A stretch of DNA of 64,000 nt from Toxotes chatareus (lineage: Eukaryota > Chordata > Actinopteri > Toxotidae). The stretch lies in assembly GCA_016801885.1 (NCBI GenBank), contig JAFBJY010000237.1, positions 94,568 to 158,567 on the forward strand. Reading direction: 5' to 3'. The translations under genes and the position numbers were made by a program. The notes beneath the pieces were generated by a model that worked only from the letters and a program-made list of their open reading frames with translations, was not told the DNA's origin and ran no database searches. Below, one piece after another: positions 21,123 to 33,589 of this stretch (positions within the stretch are counted from its first letter, which is position 1; each line of letters starts with the position of its first letter).

Positions 21123-24100
21123 TCAAAATCCTTCACAAAAAATTATAAAGGGCCTCCATATTTTTTCAAACATTTGCTGCTTAGCCTTCAATATATATGT
21201 TATTCTTTCTAAAGGAAGACTTGTTAACATTTGTTTAATCCACTGTGCAGTATTTGGGGCTTGATTACTCTTCCATAACAGTGCGATACTTCTTTTAGCA
21301 AACACAAAACCAAGGTCCATGAATGTTCTCTCACTTTTCGTGTAGTTATGTTTCTCTGGGTACACACCCAACAGAAAGAGCTTAGGATCTAATGCAATTT
21401 GCTTTAACAGGATCTTCTCAATAATTTTTCGTACTTCTTCCCAGAACATTTCAATTTTCCTACATTGCCAAATACAGTGAAACAGTGTGCCTCTGTCTTC
21501 CATACATTTTGTACATATGTCTGGTACATTACTATTATATCGATTTAGGTCCACTGGGGTTATATACATTCGCATTATCCATTTAAACTGCAATAATTTT
21601 AGGCGTGTACTTATGGAACATGTATGAGCCTTACTGCATGCTGCCCTCCACTCTTCGTCTGAAATTTCAATCTGTAAATTTTCTTTCCATGCATTAACCT
21701 TATATACTGTGCATTCTACTGAGTGAGATATTAATAGCTTATAGATCTCTGAAATGAGACCCTTCTGTATCTTGTCCTTCATCATAATTTTTCTAGAGAT
21801 GAGAGTGGAGGTTTGTTGAGGTTATTTTGGGTTACTCTAACAAAGTTTCTTAACTGAAGATATTTGAAGAAATGATTTCTATGAAGACTATACTTCTGCT
21901 TAAGTTCTTCAAAAGACATCATAATATTAGAATCCTGCATATAGAGGCTCTGAATACAATCTAGCCCCTTAGAAGCCCATACTTTAAATGTGGCATCTGC
22001 TCTACCTGGCGCAAAGAACTGGTTGCCCCAAATAGGGCTATGTTGAGATAGCGGGTATGATTCCTTCAAGTACTTATTGACATCATACCAAATCTTTATC
22101 ATATTTCTTACCATTGGGTTTTTAGTCTGTCTCCCTAATTTTTTAACCGTGTTTGAGTGTATGTACAAAGGAAGAGACACTCTAAGATTATAAGACTCCA
22201 TTTCAGTCCAATGGGGACATTCATTTTTTGAGAAACAAAACATCATGGACCTCAGTTGTGCAGCCCAGTAGTACCACAGCATATTTGGACATTTTAAACC
22301 TCCCGGTCAAATGGTAAGTACAGCAAGGATAAGCGTAATCTTGCCCTCTTATTGTTCCAAATAAAACCCACAAATATTTTTTTTATTTTTAAAAAAGGTC
22401 TGAAGGTGGTGTAGAGGAATGTTTTGAAACATATATAGTAGTTTTGGCAGAACATTCATTTTAGGATATTAATTCTACCTATCATGGATATTGGTTGTGA
22501 CATCCATCTCTCAGTTAATTTAGTAATTTCTATCATTAAAGGATCATAATTAGCATTAACAACACCTTCCAAATCTGGCGTAATTTGTACCCCAAATACT
22601 TAAAATGTTCCACCACATTAAACTGGATAGCCTCTGCAATTGGGTTTCTTCTCTCATTTACATTAAGGAGTAAAATTGAAGACTTGGCATTGTTTACTTT
22701 GTACCCTGAAACTTCACCATATATTTTAATTAACTGTAATAAGATTGGGATTGATATTTTCAAATTTGACAAAAATAAAATGATATCATCAGCATACAAC
22801 GCTATTCTGTGATCTGAGGGACCAACAACTATTCCTCCAAGTTGTGGATGTGTCCGCACTGCTATTGCCAGGGCTCAATTGCCAATGTAAATAATAAGGG
22901 TGAAAGCGGGCAACCTTGGCGACAGCCTCTGCCAATATTTATTGGTTTTGATATATTCCCATTTGTTAAAATTTCTGCTGTAGCGTTTTTATATATAATC
23001 TGAACCCATTTTATAAAGTTATTTCCAAAACCAAATCTATTTAAAACACTAAAGAGATAAGACCATTTGACCCTATCAAAGGCCTTCTCAGCATCCAATG
23101 ATAAAAGTGCTTTATCTGATGCCTCTTTATTAAAATAAATTATATTCAGTACCCGCCTAACGTTGTGAAAGCCTTGCCTTCCTGTTATAAATCCATTTTG
23201 ATCTTTATTAATGATCAATGGTAAAACTTCTTGTAGGCGCTTTGCTAAAATTTTAGACAAAATCTTGAGGTCGGAATTGAGCAAACTAATTGGTCTCATA
23301 TTTTCACATTTATTAGGAGGTTTACCTGGTTTTGGCAATAGAGTGATAAGGGCACGATTCATATATGAGGAAGACTACCTTCTTGAAATGCCTCTAAAAA
23401 CATCTCTAATAGTGGTGTTGACAATCTTTCTTTAAATGCTTTATAAAAATCCATAGGTAGACCATCTGGTCCGGGGCTTTCCCTGATTGCATACTATTAA
23501 TAGCATGTTCAATATCGTCTTTTGTAATTTCCAAATCCATCATCTGTTTATGTTCGCCTGAGACATGTGGCATGACCAAGTCATCAAGGAACTCCCCAGT
23601 CTTTGTGAGTCAACCTCATCTCCTGCATCATACAGGTCTTTGTAGTACTGTTTAAAGATATTGTTAATTTCTGAGGGATCTACAATGACTTTTTTGTTTG
23701 ATATAATATTTGTAATTGGTGTTTGTTTTTCTAATTGTTTAATCTGCCATGCTAATAATTTTCCAGATTTATCCCTTGTTCATAGAATGTTTGATTTAAC
23801 CTTAAGAGGCTAGAGGCTGCCCTGGTGGAAGACAATTTATTATATTCAGCCCTTAATATTAGCAGTTCAGTTTCAAGACTGGGGTCACTTTTCCTAAAAA
23901 TTTTATCCTGGAGGGTTTTTATTTTATACTCCAAATCGTTCTCTCTCGCTGGGCCTTTTTTGCTTGGGAACCTATGTAGCTAATGATATGTCCTCTAATA
24001 AAAGCTTTGAAGGCTTCCCATTTTGTGCAAGCGCTGCGTTTGTGTTGTGTTAATTTCGAAAAACATGTCTATCTGACTCTTAATATATTTAACAAACTCT

Positions 24101-24845
24101 TCATCTTGTAGCCATTTGTGCTGAAATCGCCATCTAGGAGGATCTTTTGTTAGTCTATTATCGGTGTAAACTAAACAGGAAGGAGCATGATCTGAAATCA
24201 CAATATTATCATAGAAACAGTTGTGTATCTTTGCCCTTAGTTCAGATGAGATTAAAAAGAAATCTATTCGGGAGTATGTCTGGAATGTGCTAGAATAGCA
24301 AGAGAAGGCTTTGTCTTATGGATTTAATTCTCTCCATATGTCTTGCAAATTTAGTTCTTTAATAAAATAATGTATAGTTTCTCGACTCCTAGTATGGGAT
24401 TGATCTAAACCTGTAGATCTGTCTACACTCGGGCTCAAAACACAATTAAAGTCCCCTGCAATTATGTGTTTCCCTCCTAGGGTTGAAAGCATTAGAAAAA
24501 GATTTACAAAAAAATTGGGGTCATCTATATTTGGACCATACAGATTTACTAAATTTAACTTTTCCTCCAGCAGGGAGCCTTGTATTATTAGATATCTACC
24601 CCATTTGTCTTTAACAACGTTTTCTACTAGAAAGGGACTGATTGATGGATGAGAGTCATGACTCCTCTAGCTCTAGATGAAAAAGCTGCTGTATAAACAC
24701 CCCCTTGCCACCTTCTTACAATCTTTTTTGTTTCCCCTTCCAAAAGGTGAGTTTCCTGCAAAAACACTATTTTGGAATTCATTTCCTTCAGCCTGTTCAT
24801 AACTTGCTTAATTTTTTTAGTTGTTGTAGACCCCTGCAGTTCCAA
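21123..24845 (-). pseudogene. L1-type ORF2 (endonuclease-reverse transcriptase), decayed
   Basis: N-terminal endonuclease motif FLQETHL near 24740, SDHAPSCLVYTDN at about 24190, RT palm blocks LITLLPKPGKPP, RPISLLNSDLKILSKILAKR, QNGFITGRQ, LSLDAEKAFDRVKW and GCRQGCPLSPLLFTLAIEP (22862-23362), and catalytic YADDIILFL (about 22780). The C-terminal Cys-rich motif CTKCMEDRGTLFHCIWQC lies near 21500. At least seven stops or frameshifts divide the frame. Target-primed reverse transcription is the family mechanism. The clade is L1 by motif spacing, possibly the Tx1-like fish branch. Confidence 0.8.
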
Positions 24846-25367
24846 GAAACAAATTTAAGTTTTACCTGAGACATGTTTTATATTACATACTAATAAAGCA
24901 TATAACCATACTGAAAAACTAAAGAGGAGCAAAACAAAATCGGACTTATGAACAAGAGTCCTACATTCTGAACATGAATATGAACATAAACACGAACATG
25001 TCCCTTCAGCCAACATACGTGGCCCCTCCCCAAAAAAGTCCGTCTCCTGTTACCGCTAGTGACCGTTCCACACGATGAGGATCAGTCATACCACGCTCTG
25101 GTTCTTACTCACATAACAACTGCTACTGCTCTAAGATATACATCTTCACTCTCTTCCACGAAAAAAAAAAAACTCCAAATATGTTTCTATGTTATTTCTC
25201 ACATCCATCAATGTACGTATCAGAACTATAAACTATTATAGACAGTTAGCTCTTTAGTTAGCACAGCTTTCTGTTAGTGTGTACGTTTATTAACAGCCAT
25301 CTATTTCTGTATATTATTGATGAGTTCCTGAGCCTCCTTTGCAGACTTAAATGTGTAGGTGCGTTCT

Positions 25368-26158
25368 TTATGCGTTACTATCAGCCGCTGGATGGATCAC
25401 TCCGTGGCGTATCTTCAGGTTCCTCAGCTCCTGGCGGATCGGGTCGAACTGTTTCCTCAGCTGATGTATTCCGTAGCTAGGTCCGGGTAGATTTTGACTT
25501 GCTGGTCTTTGTACCGGACATCTTTTTTGTTCCGCATAGCAGAGATAACAGCCTGCTTGTCTTTGTAGCTGAGAAACTTCATTATTAGTGTCCTCGGCGG
25601 TGCACGGGATCCCTCGGAGGTCCAACTCTGTGCGCTCGTTCAATAACCACTGCTCAAGGCGATGTGGCGTCCAACACCTCGGGTATCCACTTCTCTAAGA
25701 AGGAGCACGGGTCCCGACCTTCTACTCCCTCCGGAGACCAACCAGTCTCACGTTGTTAAGACGGCTTCTTGTTTCCAAGTCTAAAAGTTTATCCTCCAGT
25801 GTCTTATTTTTCGACTCAAGCGTGTACACTTTAGCTTGCAAGCTAGCAACCGTCTTCAGCATTAGCTATTCTTAGTTCCGCCTGTGACACTCGTTGTGTG
25901 CATTCATTTACTTCTTTTCTCATATCTGTTAATGCCGTCATTACTCCATCAAATCTTCGGAAAACTCAGTTTTATGGAGTCCAGAACCGTCAATATTGTG
26001 TCCGCCTTCTCACCTCCAAGTTCCCCAACTCCACTTGAGTTTTCCTCCGCCATTTCTCCACCGCTGTTCTGTGTTTCCCTGCCAGCTCGAAACTCAGTTA
26101 ATTTTGGCTGCTTCGACACTTTGCTCCTATCTTTACTTAATTTCCCAGGTTTCGACAT
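25368..26158 (-). pseudogene. L1-type ORF1 (RNA-binding chaperone), decayed
   Basis: It starts at ATG 26158 with MSKPGKLSKDRSKVSKQPKL, a basic N terminus. A region that should form the coiled coil follows (25700-25900, with frameshifts). The C terminus contains RKQFDPIRQELRNLKIRHGV (25370-25470), typical of L1 ORF1 C-terminal domains. Multiple frame breaks. Confidence 0.65.
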
Positions 26159-26292
26159 CACAATTGCGTCTTGTTGTAAGAATACTTTAGAAGAGAGTGA
26201 TTTTAGAAGTTATTTTAGTAATCTGAGCAGAGCACTATAAAACGCGTCTTCTCACATGGCCGCCATAACCGGAAGTCCACCTGTGTACTTTT

Positions 26293-26929
26293 ACTGCTGA
26301 TGTTGTCATTGGTCGTTTTCATTTTCACACTGCATCACATATTTCTGACAGTCCTTTCCCTTGTGCTGTTTTCCATGTTGTCACCCTGGTTGTTGTGTTT
26401 TTAACAGTGTAGCCTTCCACTTTACATCTGCTGCTTTTTATTATTTACATCTTTTTTTTTTTTACAAGTTCATTACACTGTTGTAATGTTTTACAGTGCA
26501 TCCCCTGGTTGTAAGTTAGTCCAGGCTCATCTATGACCATCATTGTTTATTGGATATATCCTGTGTCTCCTTTGTTGCCATTTTACACAGTGCACAGCCT
26601 CCATTAAATTCTTTTACAGCGTATTTACTGATAATCAGTGTTAGAATTTTTTACAGTGCATCTCCTATTGACCATTTTACAGTGATCCTTTTAGTTGGCA
26701 CATTTTTTTTACAGTGCATCTGCTTGTACTGAAAACATGGATGGAATAATACATGGAACATTATTCAAACTATGACCAGTCCTCATCTTCCTGCTGATGT
26801 CATCAATACTGATTGGTACATATTGATCCTAATAATCAGTGTGAGTCCTGTTGGACAGTTGTCAGTGTGACCACTGGAGGGCAGTAAACTCTCTGATTAT
26901 TTGTCCATCAGTCAGACATCGGTATTTAT
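26293..26929. repeat. Non-coding flank with a repeated TTTTACAGTGCATC motif
   Basis: The motif TTTTACAGTGCATC or close variants occurs at about 26490, 26650, 26682 and 26710, with looser matches around 26402 and 26460. No gene. Confidence 0.4.
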
Positions 26930-27440
26930 AGCAGTGTAATAATATGTGTGTTCACATACAGAGAGTCATTATCAGACTGATGAACATTAGAGCTAAAATA
27001 AGTCAGTAAATGTGGAATAATGTCAGTGTGAACATCAGTATCATTGTCAGTGCTGTGTGTGCAGAGTTGTAGTTACTGACAGTGACCACTGGAGGCAGAA
27101 GACTCCTGTTCAGTCAACACTAAAGACTGAGAAGCAACAATAAATAAAGAAAACAAATCAGATCAGACGATCAGTCAATAAACATGTTTACATGTGTTGA
27201 TGGAAAAATGTGGAGGGTTGAAGAACTGCATGAGGAGAAGGAGCCTCAGGGGAACTGATGTGACTCTGGAGGATTCTCACTCTATTTCATTTGTGTTTAG
27301 GTGAATTGGATGAATAATGGAAAGAGATCAGTGGGGTGTGTTGCATTGTAGAGTCTGAGCTGGATCACAGAGGAGCATCTGAATTTCATCTGTGAATCCA
27401 AACATTGTGGTTGAAGAGGTTATAAAGTCACTTTGAGAGA
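26930..27440 (-). repeat. Inverted copy of the NLR 5'-flank unit
   Basis: Reverse complement of 6015-6290. The end parts match well (26930-27125 and about 27390-27440). About 250 bp between them has no counterpart at 6 kb, so either this copy gained or that copy lost sequence. Confidence 0.6.
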
Positions 27441-27594
27441 GCCTTCAATAATTCATGAATCATGAATTCATGAATAATACATGAATCTGCTTCATCATAT
27501 CATCCATTATATTAATGCCAAACCAAAATCCCCCCCTCCCACTCAGTGGGACCTGGTATGGCAATGAAGCAGCTGTACAGGTACCTCCTACCAC

Positions 27595-27698
27595 TATATA
27601 AGGCAGCCTTCTTCAGCTGCTCTGGTTCAGCCCCCAGGCACAGAGAAGGAGAGGACCAAGATGGCAGCAGCACTGGTAAAAGCATATGAGTGAATAAA
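27595..27698 (+). promoter_or_regulatory. TATA box to poly(A) signal, LTR-like
   Basis: TATATAAGGC at 27595-27604 and AATAAA at 27693-27698 lie about 100 bp apart with no ORF between, the layout of an LTR U3-R region. No terminal TG/CA with duplication was established. Confidence 0.3.
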
Positions 27699-27699
27699 C

Positions 27700-28214
27700 C
27701 ATTTTGAAATAACAGAACTGGTGTGTAATGTATTTCTTATGTTTTACTGTGAGGGTTGGGTATATGGTGTATGAACATGTGTCCAATGTGGTGCGTTCAC
27801 TCACCAGGAAAACAGTGGGGAATTATTTGTGAGTGTCTGTCCTACCATGTGCTACCAGTGAGCAGTGACACGGTCTTCATCACAGAGGGAAAAAGGAAAA
27901 AGACAAGAAGTAGACAGAGGACAGATACACAAGGGCGAGGGTTTCAAAGGGTCTGGTCACAATGCAGGAAGAACTGAGAGACAGGAAGAGGGAGAGAGAT
28001 GCTGAGAGCAGTGGACAGATGGACATGTGCTCTGGAGATGCAGATGATCAGGTGAGAAAATCAGCTACAGCATCAGATGTTGTTCCAGGGATCAGTAAAC
28101 TTTCAAGTGGCCTCATCCTGAGGTTTAAAATCCTTTCAGATGATATTGTGTCCACATGGTGTCATATATTTAAACAGTGTAGATAAGATATGAAATGAGA
28201 GGTCAGCAGGGACC
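27700..28214. other. No gene; partial LTR-family sequence
   Basis: 27885-27945 resembles 28690-28770 (GAAGTAGACAGAGGACAGAT), so a piece of the LTR-like family at 28.2-28.9 kb is repeated here. The remainder is unexplained. Confidence 0.35.
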
Positions 28215-28925
28215 TGTTACAGTCACTGCTGTGGCCAAGAACACTAAGGGGGAGGGCACAGGTGTAGAAACCCCAAGACGGACGGACGAGTCAAAGTCCT
28301 CTTTATTAAACTCAAAATCACTGGATCAAAGTCAAGGCCAGGAAACAAAACTTAAACAACTAAATTGTCCAAGAAGGAGAAAAACTTCAGAAGCTCAAGT
28401 CCAAAACTTGAACAAATAATAGTGAATCTAAAGGGAACAGAGGACAAATACTGGAGGTGACAAAGGCAGGGAAACAGGTAACACTAAGGACAGGACAGCA
28501 GGTGAACACAGATTCCAGGACGAGAAAAGCAGGAACAACCACAGCAATAACACAGCAGGAACAGACTTGGACAAAACACTGGTAAACACAGGCTAGGACT
28601 CAGACACATTGACAAGGAGACAAGGGAAGAATAAGACTTAAATACACTAGGGCTAATTGACAACAGGTGACACATATTAGGGCAGGACAGACAATCAGCA
28701 AAGGAGGGAAACGGGAAAAAGACGAAGTAGACAGAGGACAGATACACAAAGGCTAGGGCTTCACAATAAAAAGAGGAAAGCAAAACCAAAACTCAAGAGA
28801 CCAAAACAAGAGTAACATGTTTTAACAAAAACAGGAAACTACTAACAAAACCCAAGAGTCCTCAAGAGTCCAAAAGGCGCTATATAGAGTTTAACAAAAG
28901 TCCAAAAAGAGTTGAAAATATCCTG
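28215..28925 (-). mobile_element. Solo-LTR-like repeat, copy 1
   Basis: On the minus strand: a promoter-like GTGTATTTAAGTC near 28640, many pyrimidine tracts, TTTAATAAAGAGG (poly(A) signal near 28310), and an end CTGTAACA. A related sequence on the + strand at 52682-53225 shares GATTGTCTG, GTGTCACCTG and GTGTATTTAAG. LTR identity is inferred from this layout; no internal coding region is present. Confidence 0.45.
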
Positions 28926-28959
28926 TCCTCATGGACAGATCCTGCAGTTTTTCATATGT

Positions 28960-29130
28960 ATTCAGTATTGTATTCACTCAGTATTGGCCTGTCTCCATTG
29001 GCTGGCACTGGAGTTTAGAATGAAACATGAAATCTTAGTTATTACCTAACACAGTGAAACCACTGAGTACATTTGTGAACAGTTGTCTCTGTTCAGGAAG
29101 CAGCCTGACTTCCTCTAGTAAATAATAACA
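28960..29130 (+). mobile_element. LINE RT C-terminal fragment
   Basis: It encodes, with interruptions, LSVLACLHWLALEFRMKHEI ... YICEQLSLF, like the post-RT HWLPV...RI.FKILL segment seen intact at 37028-37414. Very short and decayed. Confidence 0.45.
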
Positions 29131-29585
29131 AATAAGGAGCTCTTACATGGACTTATACAGTAAACAATCATCACAATCATTTCAAGTTTCCATCATATTA
29201 TTCCTGAGATAATATGAAACATTTCCAAATCAGCACTTCAGGAGCTTTGGCACCTTCTAGAGGCAGTTAGTGGAAAGAAGCTCAGGTGAAGAGCAGATTT
29301 CATTGTTGACTCTCTTTAATATCACACTTTGTGAATGTGTTCCTCTTCTGCTCTCAGCTTTCTTACCCTGGACTTCATCTGTCAGCCAGTGATGATGTTT
29401 AACCCAGCACGTGCTTCATGGTTCACTTCTGTTTATCTGAACATCTCAGCTCCCATCCCTGGTGGGGTGAGTGCAAAGAGGTTTGGAAACAATATAGAGA
29501 CGACATTTCTGGAAATCACTTTCAAAATGATCAACTTTACTCAGTACCCTAAAACAGCTCCTATTGGCCCACATTTTCTCTGATC
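29131..29585. other. No gene recognised
   Basis: A reading frame at 29335-29583 has no recognised motif. The segment ends where the LINE begins. Confidence 0.3.
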
Positions 29586-29589
29586 CTCC

Positions 29590-31060
29590 TCTGTTCTCCA
29601 ACACATCAAGAACTATGTCCCCCCAGACATCGACCCCTACCAGTTTGCATATCGCAGTAACAGATCCACAGAGGATGCTATCGCCGTAACTCTCCACTCT
29701 GTGCTGAGCCATCTGGAGCAGCAGCAGAGCTACGTTCGGATGCTGTTTGTGGATTACAGTTCTGCCTTCAACATAATCATTCCCAATATTCTCATCACCA
29801 AACTGGACACTCTCGGCCTCCCCCCTCACACATGTGCCTGGATAAAAGACTTTCTAACCAACCGACCCCAGACTGTGAGACTCGGCCCCCACCTCTCCTC
29901 CATTTGCACGCTGAGCAGGGCTGTGTGCTGAGCCCCCTCCTGTACTGCCTCTACACCCATGACTGCAGTCCAGCCCACAACAGCAACCTCATTGTTAAGT
30001 TTGCTGATGACACTACAGTGGTCGGACTCATCTCAAAGGGAGATGAAGCAGCCTACAGAGAGGAGGTCCTGAAGTTGGCATCCTGGTGTTCAGAGAACAA
30101 CCTGGCTCTGAACACCAAGAAAACCAAGGAGATCATTATCGACTTCAGGAGGCACAGCACCGACTTAGCCCCCCTCTACATCAACGGCGAGTGCATGGAG
30201 AGAGTCCACACTTTCCGGTTTCTTGGAATCCTCATCTCCGCTGATATCTCCTGGACAGAGAACATCACAGCGGTCATTAAGAAGGCTCAGCAGCGGCTAC
30301 ACTTTCTGAGGGTCCTCAGGAAGCACAACCTGGACTCCATCCTCCTGCTGACCTTCTACCACTCGTCCATTGAGAGCCTGCTGACGTACTGCATCACAGT
30401 ATGGTACGGCAGCTGTACCATGGCAGACAGGGAGAGGCTTCAGAGGGTGGTAAAGGCGGCACAGAAGATCATCGGCTGCCCCCTCCCCTCCCTGATGGGC
30501 ATTTACACCTCCCGCTGCCTCAGCAGAGCAAAGAGCATTACCAAGGACAGCTTCCACCCTGGCTTTGCTCTGTTTGACCTGTTGCCCTCAGGAAGGCGCT
30601 ACAGGCACATCAGAACAAAGACTAACAGACTCAGAGACAGTTTTTTCCCGAAAGCCATAACCACACTGAACTCACACATGCACTGAACCCCACAGTCTAT
30701 TCCCCTGGCCCCCCGGACTTCCTTCCTTCTATCCACTCACTGTGCAATATCTGTATATCTGTATACTGTGCAATATTCATTAATGTGCAATAACCCATAC
30801 CTCTTGAACTGTGCACCTTACCCCCCCCTTGTTTTTTCTCTTTCTCTTCATATTGTTGTATAGCTTTCTTTACATTTTGACTTGCACTAAACTTATTTTA
30901 TCTAAACTTATTTAACTTAATCTTATTTTATTTTATATACTATGTTGTATATTTACACATGTTGCACTAGAAAGGAGATGCTTTCCATCTCGTTGTATAT
31001 GTAAAAGATGTACAATGACAATAAAAGGCATTCTATTCTATTCTATTCTATTCTACATTG
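29590..31060 (+). mobile_element. 5'-truncated L2/CR1-type LINE
   Basis: It starts inside the RT (KNYVPPDIDPYQFAYRSNRS), continues through the palm to the C terminus near 30686, then a GC-poor 3' UTR with ACAATGACAATAAAAGGC and an (ATTCT)n tail at about 31031-31055. The gene body is nearly open apart from one frame change at about 29925, so this is among the youngest LINEs in the window. Confidence 0.85.
29701..30686 (+). pseudogene. LINE reverse transcriptase (partial, one frameshift)
   Basis: RT block 3 MLFVDYSSAFNII (29740), HTCAWIKDFLTNRPQTVRLG, GCVLSPLLYCLYTHDC after the frame change at about 29925, catalytic FADDTTVVGLI (30000), NTKKTKEIIIDFRR, FLGILISADISW, the thumb HNLDSILLLTFYHSS, and C terminus TKTNRLRDSFFPKAI. 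The 284-residue downstream part is open. The missing N-terminal half includes the endonuclease, so it cannot act alone. Confidence 0.8.
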
Positions 31061-31425
31061 ATGGAACTTCCTAAAATAACACACAGCACTCTCCACTTTG
31101 TGCTGTGACGTCCAACTCCATCATTTCCATTAGAATTTCTTTAGAAAGGATCTTGTTGCAGACAGTACACACTTCCTAGAAATCCTTTCCTTTAACACAA
31201 ACTACAGTGCATCACACCAAAACAAAGTTAAGAAGTTGAGCAACCATAAGAATATCTCACAGTCATGATCAGCATTAAAAAAAAACCAATATTGTCCATG
31301 AATGATAAGCACACAATCAAACCACTGGGCATATGGGTATGATTACTTGCTGTCACAGTTTCACAAACATATCATTTGGACAAAACATTTCAAAACATTA
31401 ACTTCTAAACTAAACACTGACATGA
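31061..31425. other. No gene recognised
   Basis: AT-rich sequence between the LINE tail and dispersed repeat A, with no recognised feature. Confidence 0.3.
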
Positions 31426-31672
31426 ACTACTAACATGTACTGACTTACTGAAAACCTTGGAGCTGATCTGGACTTTCCTGTAGTTTCCTCTTGTCCTTGT
31501 AACAGCAGTAGCTCCTCCCTTCCTTGTCAATAATTGTGCAGAAATATCTGAGTGGTTCTTTCTTCCTAAATCATGAGCAAGTCCGGTCCAGTCCAACTGT
31601 TTCTGCTCCTGTTTGACTTCTGAACTTGTCTCTGGCTGTGTGTCCACTTACTGCAGCCTGTGACATCAGGCT
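31426..31672 (-). repeat. Dispersed repeat A, copy 2
   Basis: About 245 bp, nearly identical to 629-875 in the same orientation. A one-base difference near 31519 changes the frame of the antisense peptide (RKGGATAV versus RKEELLLL). Confidence 0.6.
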
Positions 31673-31679
31673 GATGTCA

Positions 31680-32245
31680 CAGGCTGGGACACACACACAC
31701 GCTTGCCTTTGCACACACACACACACTATTCTCTAGCCATCCCCTCAACGTGCTTCCCTGCAATAAAACTAATTGAATTTTACTCTCTCTCTCTTACACA
31801 CACTAATTACTATTATCACTATTTCCCTATCAATATTATCAACAACCTTGTTTCAAGTGATTAAACCATTAAAAACACTAAACAGCCTACAGCATCTTCA
31901 CTTTAATAATCAGTGTTTATCATAGGAACAGACAACAAACATATTGGGCCTCACAGTAACATTAGTAGTCGTGAGTTGTAGAGTTTCTCATGTAGCTTCC
32001 ACACAAACACACACTGTTCTCTACCATAACACACATTCTCCTCATTGCTACAGTCTGCTGAGCGTCTATCTATGCTAAAAGCTAATCAGCCTTCACATCA
32101 ACATGATTCCCTGCAACAGAACTGGACTGAAGTGATTTCATTAGGTTTTTACTCTCTCTCTCATTCTCACACACACACACACTTCTACTATCACGGACTA
32201 TTTCCATATCGATATTATCAACAACTTTGTTTCCAGTGATTAACA
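31680..32245 (+). repeat. Direct duplication of about 170-240 bp with CA/CT tracts
   Basis: TTCCCTGCAA...TTTTACTCTCTCTC...ATATTATCAACAAC at 31750-31870 recurs at 32108-32245 with moderate divergence. Embedded CACACA runs lie at 31690-31725 and 32168-32182. Confidence 0.55.
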
Positions 32246-32372
32246 GACACGTCTGGAGGGGCTTTATTACAATTTCAGGAGAACCTGCGCTCCGGAGCTT
32301 CTCCACTCTGCAAAACTTTTTCTCCTCTCCGCCGTGTGTGTGAGTAATGTGCATGCACAGCTTTCACTGTTG

Positions 32373-32414
32373 ATTGGCTGTTACCCGTGCCAATCACCTC
32401 TGCTTGTAACCAAT
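32373..32414. promoter_or_regulatory. Cluster of three CCAAT boxes
   Basis: ATTGG at 32373-32377, CCAAT at 32390-32394 and CCAAT at 32410-32414 are spaced 16-20 bp apart, as in some TATA-less promoters. No coding exon was identified downstream, so function is speculative. Confidence 0.25.
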
Positions 32415-33560
32415 CAGATGGTGCTATGGGTGGGACAATGCAGAGTAGTAAATACAGTCACAGCAGTGTTTGTCCTTCAGAGCTGTGCAGAGGCTGAACT
32501 GGGCTGTGTCTCTTTTGTCAGAGTGAGGTGTAAAGGTGCTCTCATGAGTGTTTGTCTGCTGACTGCTGGTAGAAATGAGTGGAAAGTGTCTTTCTGTCTC
32601 CTGTCAGTCCATAATAAGTCCTCCTTCAAGGACTCCAGGACTGGTTTCAGAGGGTTCTTCATCTCTCTCTGCTCTCTGTGCTTTGCACCACCTACATTCC
32701 AACTTTGAGAAGAAAAGATACCAACTGATCTCAGTCTTCAGACACTTGATTGGTCAAACTGTGTGCTTGATTGGTTGGAACAAAACCAGCAGCCACATGG
32801 CCCTTTGTAGAACAGGTTTTAGACCTCTGCTATACAGGGACAGTGATACACCTGGATGTGTTTCATTCAAAATAAAAATACTACTTCAACTAATACTGTA
32901 TGTCAGCTTTCAGGGAGTCTGAAGACACCAACCCCCAACAGTGTGAGCTGCACACTGAATGTGATATTTCAGTGTTCTTTGAATTAAAAATTGTGATTTT
33001 TGAAGTCCTCATATTAAAACGTGAAGTTGAAGGAGCTGGAAAAGTAAAACACAGAAGTGTAATACAAATCCATTCAAATAGGATTTTCCATTGTGTTGGT
33101 TGTAGTCACATCAAGTCATGATATGAATGGTCACTAACACTCAAACTGTGCTGGAACAGTGAAAAAAGAGTTTTTCCACTTTACTGCACAGCAAATGAAG
33201 TTTTTGATCTGAGCTTCTACTAAAGCACTGCCAACTCACTGATAACTACAATATATATTCCTACAACTTTTTCCCAGTTAAGCAGGAAAAGTTTGGTTTG
33301 CATTATCAGTAACATAACACAGCTCTGATATGGCTGTAATTGATCAGTAAACAGTGACATAAGGCTGATATCCCAAAGTACAAACAAGAGCACAGGAGTG
33401 AGACTAAACACCAAACTGTAGAGACTGAGGTAGAAGCTGCAAAAGTCCTGAGAGCTGAAAACAGAGAGACGTTTTAGAACAGAGCTTTCTCTCTAATCTT
33501 CAGCATAGATACACAAGTTTAGCTACTGAAGACACAGCTAAGGACAGGAGAATGTTAAGA
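32415..33560. other. No gene recognised
   Basis: Overlapping open frames at 32334-32922 show no domain and no splice-consistent structure. The region after 32930 is AT-rich and unremarkable. Confidence 0.3.
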
Positions 33561-33589
33561 GTTGGCAATGGCGGCTGTGTTACCAAGCC

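Larger units (their letters stand above)
20793..26278 (-). mobile_element. Full-length L1-type LINE with poly(A) tail and 14-bp TSD
   Basis: The minus strand runs from a GC-rich 5' end (GGACTTCCGGTTATGGCGGC) through ORF1 and ORF2 to a poly(A) tail (poly-T at 20793-20809 on the + strand). ACCTGTGTACTTTT flanks both ends (20779-20792 and 26279-26292), so boundaries are exact and the insertion is complete, about 5.5 kb. It landed about 500 bp beyond the NLR stop codon. Both ORFs are broken, so it can no longer move by itself. Confidence 0.85.

Noticed and set aside
32334..32922. Overlapping open frames that could be an immune-receptor exon
   Set aside because: No Ig, signal-peptide or splice pattern could be confirmed.
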